From NCBI GenBank assembly GCA_902796635.1, contig CADBPU010000032.1, positions 1-7,289 of the forward strand: a stretch of DNA of 7,289 nucleotides, read 5' to 3'. How positions within the stretch are numbered: position 1 is the stretch's first letter; each line of letters opens with the position of its first letter. Made by a program: the position numbers and the translations under genes. The notes under the pieces are model-generated. The model did not search any database. It was not told where the DNA came from and saw nothing but the letters and a program-made list of their open reading frames with translations. This DNA is from an uncultured Eubacteriales bacterium. Lineage in GTDB: Bacteria > Bacillota > Clostridia > Christensenellales > UBA1242. Positions 5,981-7,289 of the stretch are shown one piece after another.

Positions 5981-6916
5981 ATGTTAAAGGATACGTTAAA
6001 GCTAAGTTTTGCAAATGCTTCAAATATTTGGAAATTGCTTTTGTATAGATTTTTGTGTTTATTATGTGTTTTGGGCTTGACAACTGTCATCGCTTGGCCT
6101 ATAATAAATGTACTAATTAAAGAAAATTTTTTTGTTAATTTGCAAAACTCTTTTGAGAGTATGCTATTTTCACTTAACTTTGAAAAATTATTTCTTACAA
6201 TCACAGATGTTGTGAAAGACTTTACGAATATCATTTCAGCAAATGGACTTGTTGTCCAAGCTATTTTGTGTGGTGTTTTTGTATTGATTCTTACTTCATT
6301 TTTGGAAACTTATGCAAAAGTTGCCATAAATCAAAGTGTATACGGCTACATGAGTAGTTTGACAAAATATGGCTTTACAAATGGCTATGTTTTGAACTTT
6401 GGAAAAGCAACACTACTAAATCTTGCAAAACTAATTATAAGTTTACCATTAAACATTTTGATTTGGGTTGGTGCATATTTCTTGGCGTCTAGTTTATATC
6501 CAAGTGTTGGCGTGTTTGCAATCATCTTGACATTTTTACTTCTTATTTTGATTGTTGCACTAAAAAACACTGTTTTGGCTGGATGGACACCTGCAATTAT
6601 TATTCAAAATGAACCTATATTCAAATCTTTAAGAATGAGTATTTCAGTGGTTGTGAGAAAGTTTATAAAAACTTATGCAAGTTTTTTGGTTTTGACGGTT
6701 GGTGTATTTATGCTTAACATTTTTGCCTTGGCATTCACAGCGGGTGTTGGACTTCTTGTAACACTGCCACTCACAACACTTATAACAATAATCATGGGCG
6801 AAGTTATGTATTTTGAAGCGCTTGGCATGAGATATTATGTTGATGGCGAGCATATCATCAGTCCAAAAAAACTTGAAGAAAGAGATAGTTTTTCAAAAGT
6901 TAAAGATATAATTTAA
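5981..6916 (+). CDS. Multi-pass membrane protein of unknown function (second of a pair)
   Basis: The protein is 311 aa from ATG 5981, five bases after GGAGAT (5970-5975). Like its neighbour it opens with a short amphipathic helix (MLKDTLKLSFANASN). Hydrophobic segments follow at about 18-46, 90-116, 143-170, 174-198, 228-256 and 257-278, and a charged cytoplasmic-type tail ends the protein (SPKKLEERDSFSKVKDII). The segment TPAIIIQNEPIFKSL (203-217) after the fourth hydrophobic stretch matches the position of IPNMISNGYSLKEGI in the upstream protein. Both proteins also have a final segment leading to an aromatic motif (MYFEALGMRYY here, TSYFELSDTNRY there), and a central AINQSVYGYMSS against AIGQTESHMRSG. 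I read the two as distant paralogs that may form a heteromer. No transport, enzymatic or sensor motif is visible, so the function is unknown. The 50-base gap before it holds no clear terminator or promoter, which supports one operon. Confidence 0.87.
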   Translation: MLKDTLKLSFANASNIWKLLLYRFLCLLCVLGLTTVIAWPIINVLIKENFFVNLQNSFESMLFSLNFEKLFLTITDVVKDFTNIISANGLVVQAILCGVFVLILTSFLETYAKVAINQSVYGYMSSLTKYGFTNGYVLNFGKATLLNLAKLIISLPLNILIWVGAYFLASSLYPSVGVFAIILTFLLLILIVALKNTVLAGWTPAIIIQNEPIFKSLRMSISVVVRKFIKTYASFLVLTVGVFMLNIFALAFTAGVGLLVTLPLTTLITIIMGEVMYFEALGMRYYVDGEHIISPKKLEERDSFSKVKDII

Positions 6917-6948
6917 CATCATAAATTGTGATTATTAAATATATCAAT

Positions 6949-6980
6949 ATGCAAATGACAAAAGAACTTTAATTTTGCAT
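6949..6980. repeat. Short inverted repeat in the intergenic gap
   Basis: ATGCAAA (6949-6955) and TTTGCAT (6974-6980) are perfect complements separated by 18 bases. The gap between the second membrane-protein gene and the Gln/Asn-rich gene (6917-7030, 114 bases) is otherwise plain AT-rich sequence. The repeat is followed by a T-rich stretch (ATATATTTTTTATTT) that starts five bases after the stem. It could therefore be a weak terminator or an operator. A convincing promoter for the next gene was not found. Chance occurrence is quite possible in such AT-rich DNA. Confidence 0.3.
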
Positions 6981-7030
6981 GGAGATATATTTTTTATTTG
7001 TAAACTAATATATACAAAAAAGGAGATAAA

Positions 7031-7289
7031 ATGAACGAAAATTTAGAGACAAAACAAAATCAAAACGTTGCACAAAACACTGCTTTGCAAAACAATGCAC
7101 AAAATAGCACAACAACTGCAAATCAAAAGCCAAGGATGCATTCATACAATGCAGGATTGCCAAAAAATTATGTAAAAAAACAAAATGGACAAAAACAAAA
7201 TAGTGTTGCAAAGCAAAATCAATCACAAAACAATCAAGCAAAGCAAAATAATGCAATGGTTTCTCAACCACACATTGTTGATGTTAACA
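7031..7289 (+). CDS. Gln/Asn-rich low-complexity protein, 3' end missing
   Basis: ATG 7031 follows a strong AGGAGAT site (7021-7027), and the frame stays open to the end of the window (86 codons). The visible part is dominated by Gln, Asn, Lys and Ala (MNENLETKQNQNVAQNTALQ at the start), with almost no hydrophobic residues. It therefore looks disordered, with no signal peptide or membrane segment so far. A less biased island, PRMHSYNAGLPKNYVKK (about 35-51), interrupts the low-complexity sequence and may be a short binding motif. A 12-base repeat near the end encodes AKQN twice. Such regions are often linkers or N-terminal extensions of a folded domain, which here would lie beyond the window. 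The reverse strand also has an open frame over this stretch, but its Phe/His/Leu composition is what the complement of CAA/AAC-rich DNA gives. Function unknown. Confidence 0.78.
   Translation, partial: MNENLETKQNQNVAQNTALQNNAQNSTTTANQKPRMHSYNAGLPKNYVKKQNGQKQNSVAKQNQSQNNQAKQNNAMVSQPHIVDVN
7208..7249 (+). repeat. In-frame direct repeat inside the Gln/Asn-rich gene
   Basis: GCAAAGCAAAAT occurs at 7208-7219 and again at 7238-7249, exactly 30 bases (10 codons) apart and in frame, each encoding AKQN. It suggests local duplication within the low-complexity region, though the biased composition also favours chance repeats. Confidence 0.5.

Noticed and set aside
5953..6234. Minus-strand frame opposite the second membrane-protein gene
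   Set aside because: It is antisense to a convincing multi-pass membrane protein with a good ribosome site, and it shows no recognisable features.
6975..7011. Possible promoter (TTGCAT with TAAACT or TAATAT) before the Gln/Asn-rich gene
   Set aside because: Spacers of 20 and 25 bases are outside the normal range, and AT-rich DNA gives many such near matches.
7005..7271. 88-codon open frame on the minus strand
   Set aside because: It lies opposite the Gln/Asn-rich gene. Its Phe/His/Leu/Cys-rich composition is the expected complement of CAA/AAC/GCA repeats, and the + strand frame has a strong ribosome site.

Overview
The window is AT-rich DNA with strong AGGAG-type Shine-Dalgarno sites, tight gene packing on the + strand, AGA-dominated arginine codons and ordinary use of TAA, TAG and TGA as stops. 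This suits a low-GC Firmicute, probably a clostridial relative. The phage genes have counterparts in clostridial prophages as far as I remember, but the host cannot be named from the sequence.

Region 1 (about 1-5001) is a phage virion-assembly operon. It contains, in order: the C-terminal part of a probable capsid scaffold (cut by the window start); an HK97-fold major capsid protein; a small unrecognised protein (92 aa from the preferred start); a probable head-completion or adaptor protein; a 499-aa probable P22 gp10-like or T7 gp12-like tail-hub (stabilisation) protein; an unrecognised 85-aa helical protein; a BhlA/UviB-type holin-like protein; and a phi-LC3-type holin. Several adjacent genes overlap by 4 to 32 bases, which points to translational coupling. 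A very stable hairpin follows the capsid gene and could set a high capsid-to-connector ratio. A clear intrinsic terminator at 4970-5001 closes the unit. The order scaffold, capsid, adaptor, hub resembles short-tailed (podovirus-type) phages. However, no tail fibre, tape measure, ejection protein or endolysin lies between the hub and the holins.

Region 2 (about 5002-6916) starts with a good sigma-A-type promoter. It encodes two consecutive multi-pass membrane proteins of 273 and 311 aa that look like distant paralogs of each other. I cannot assign a function to either. They may be host genes flanking a prophage or accessory cargo.

Region 3 (6917-7289) is an intergenic gap with a small inverted repeat. 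It is followed by the start of a Gln/Asn-rich, low-complexity protein that runs off the end of the window.

No tRNA, rRNA, CRISPR array, insertion sequence, integrase or recognisable attachment site was seen.
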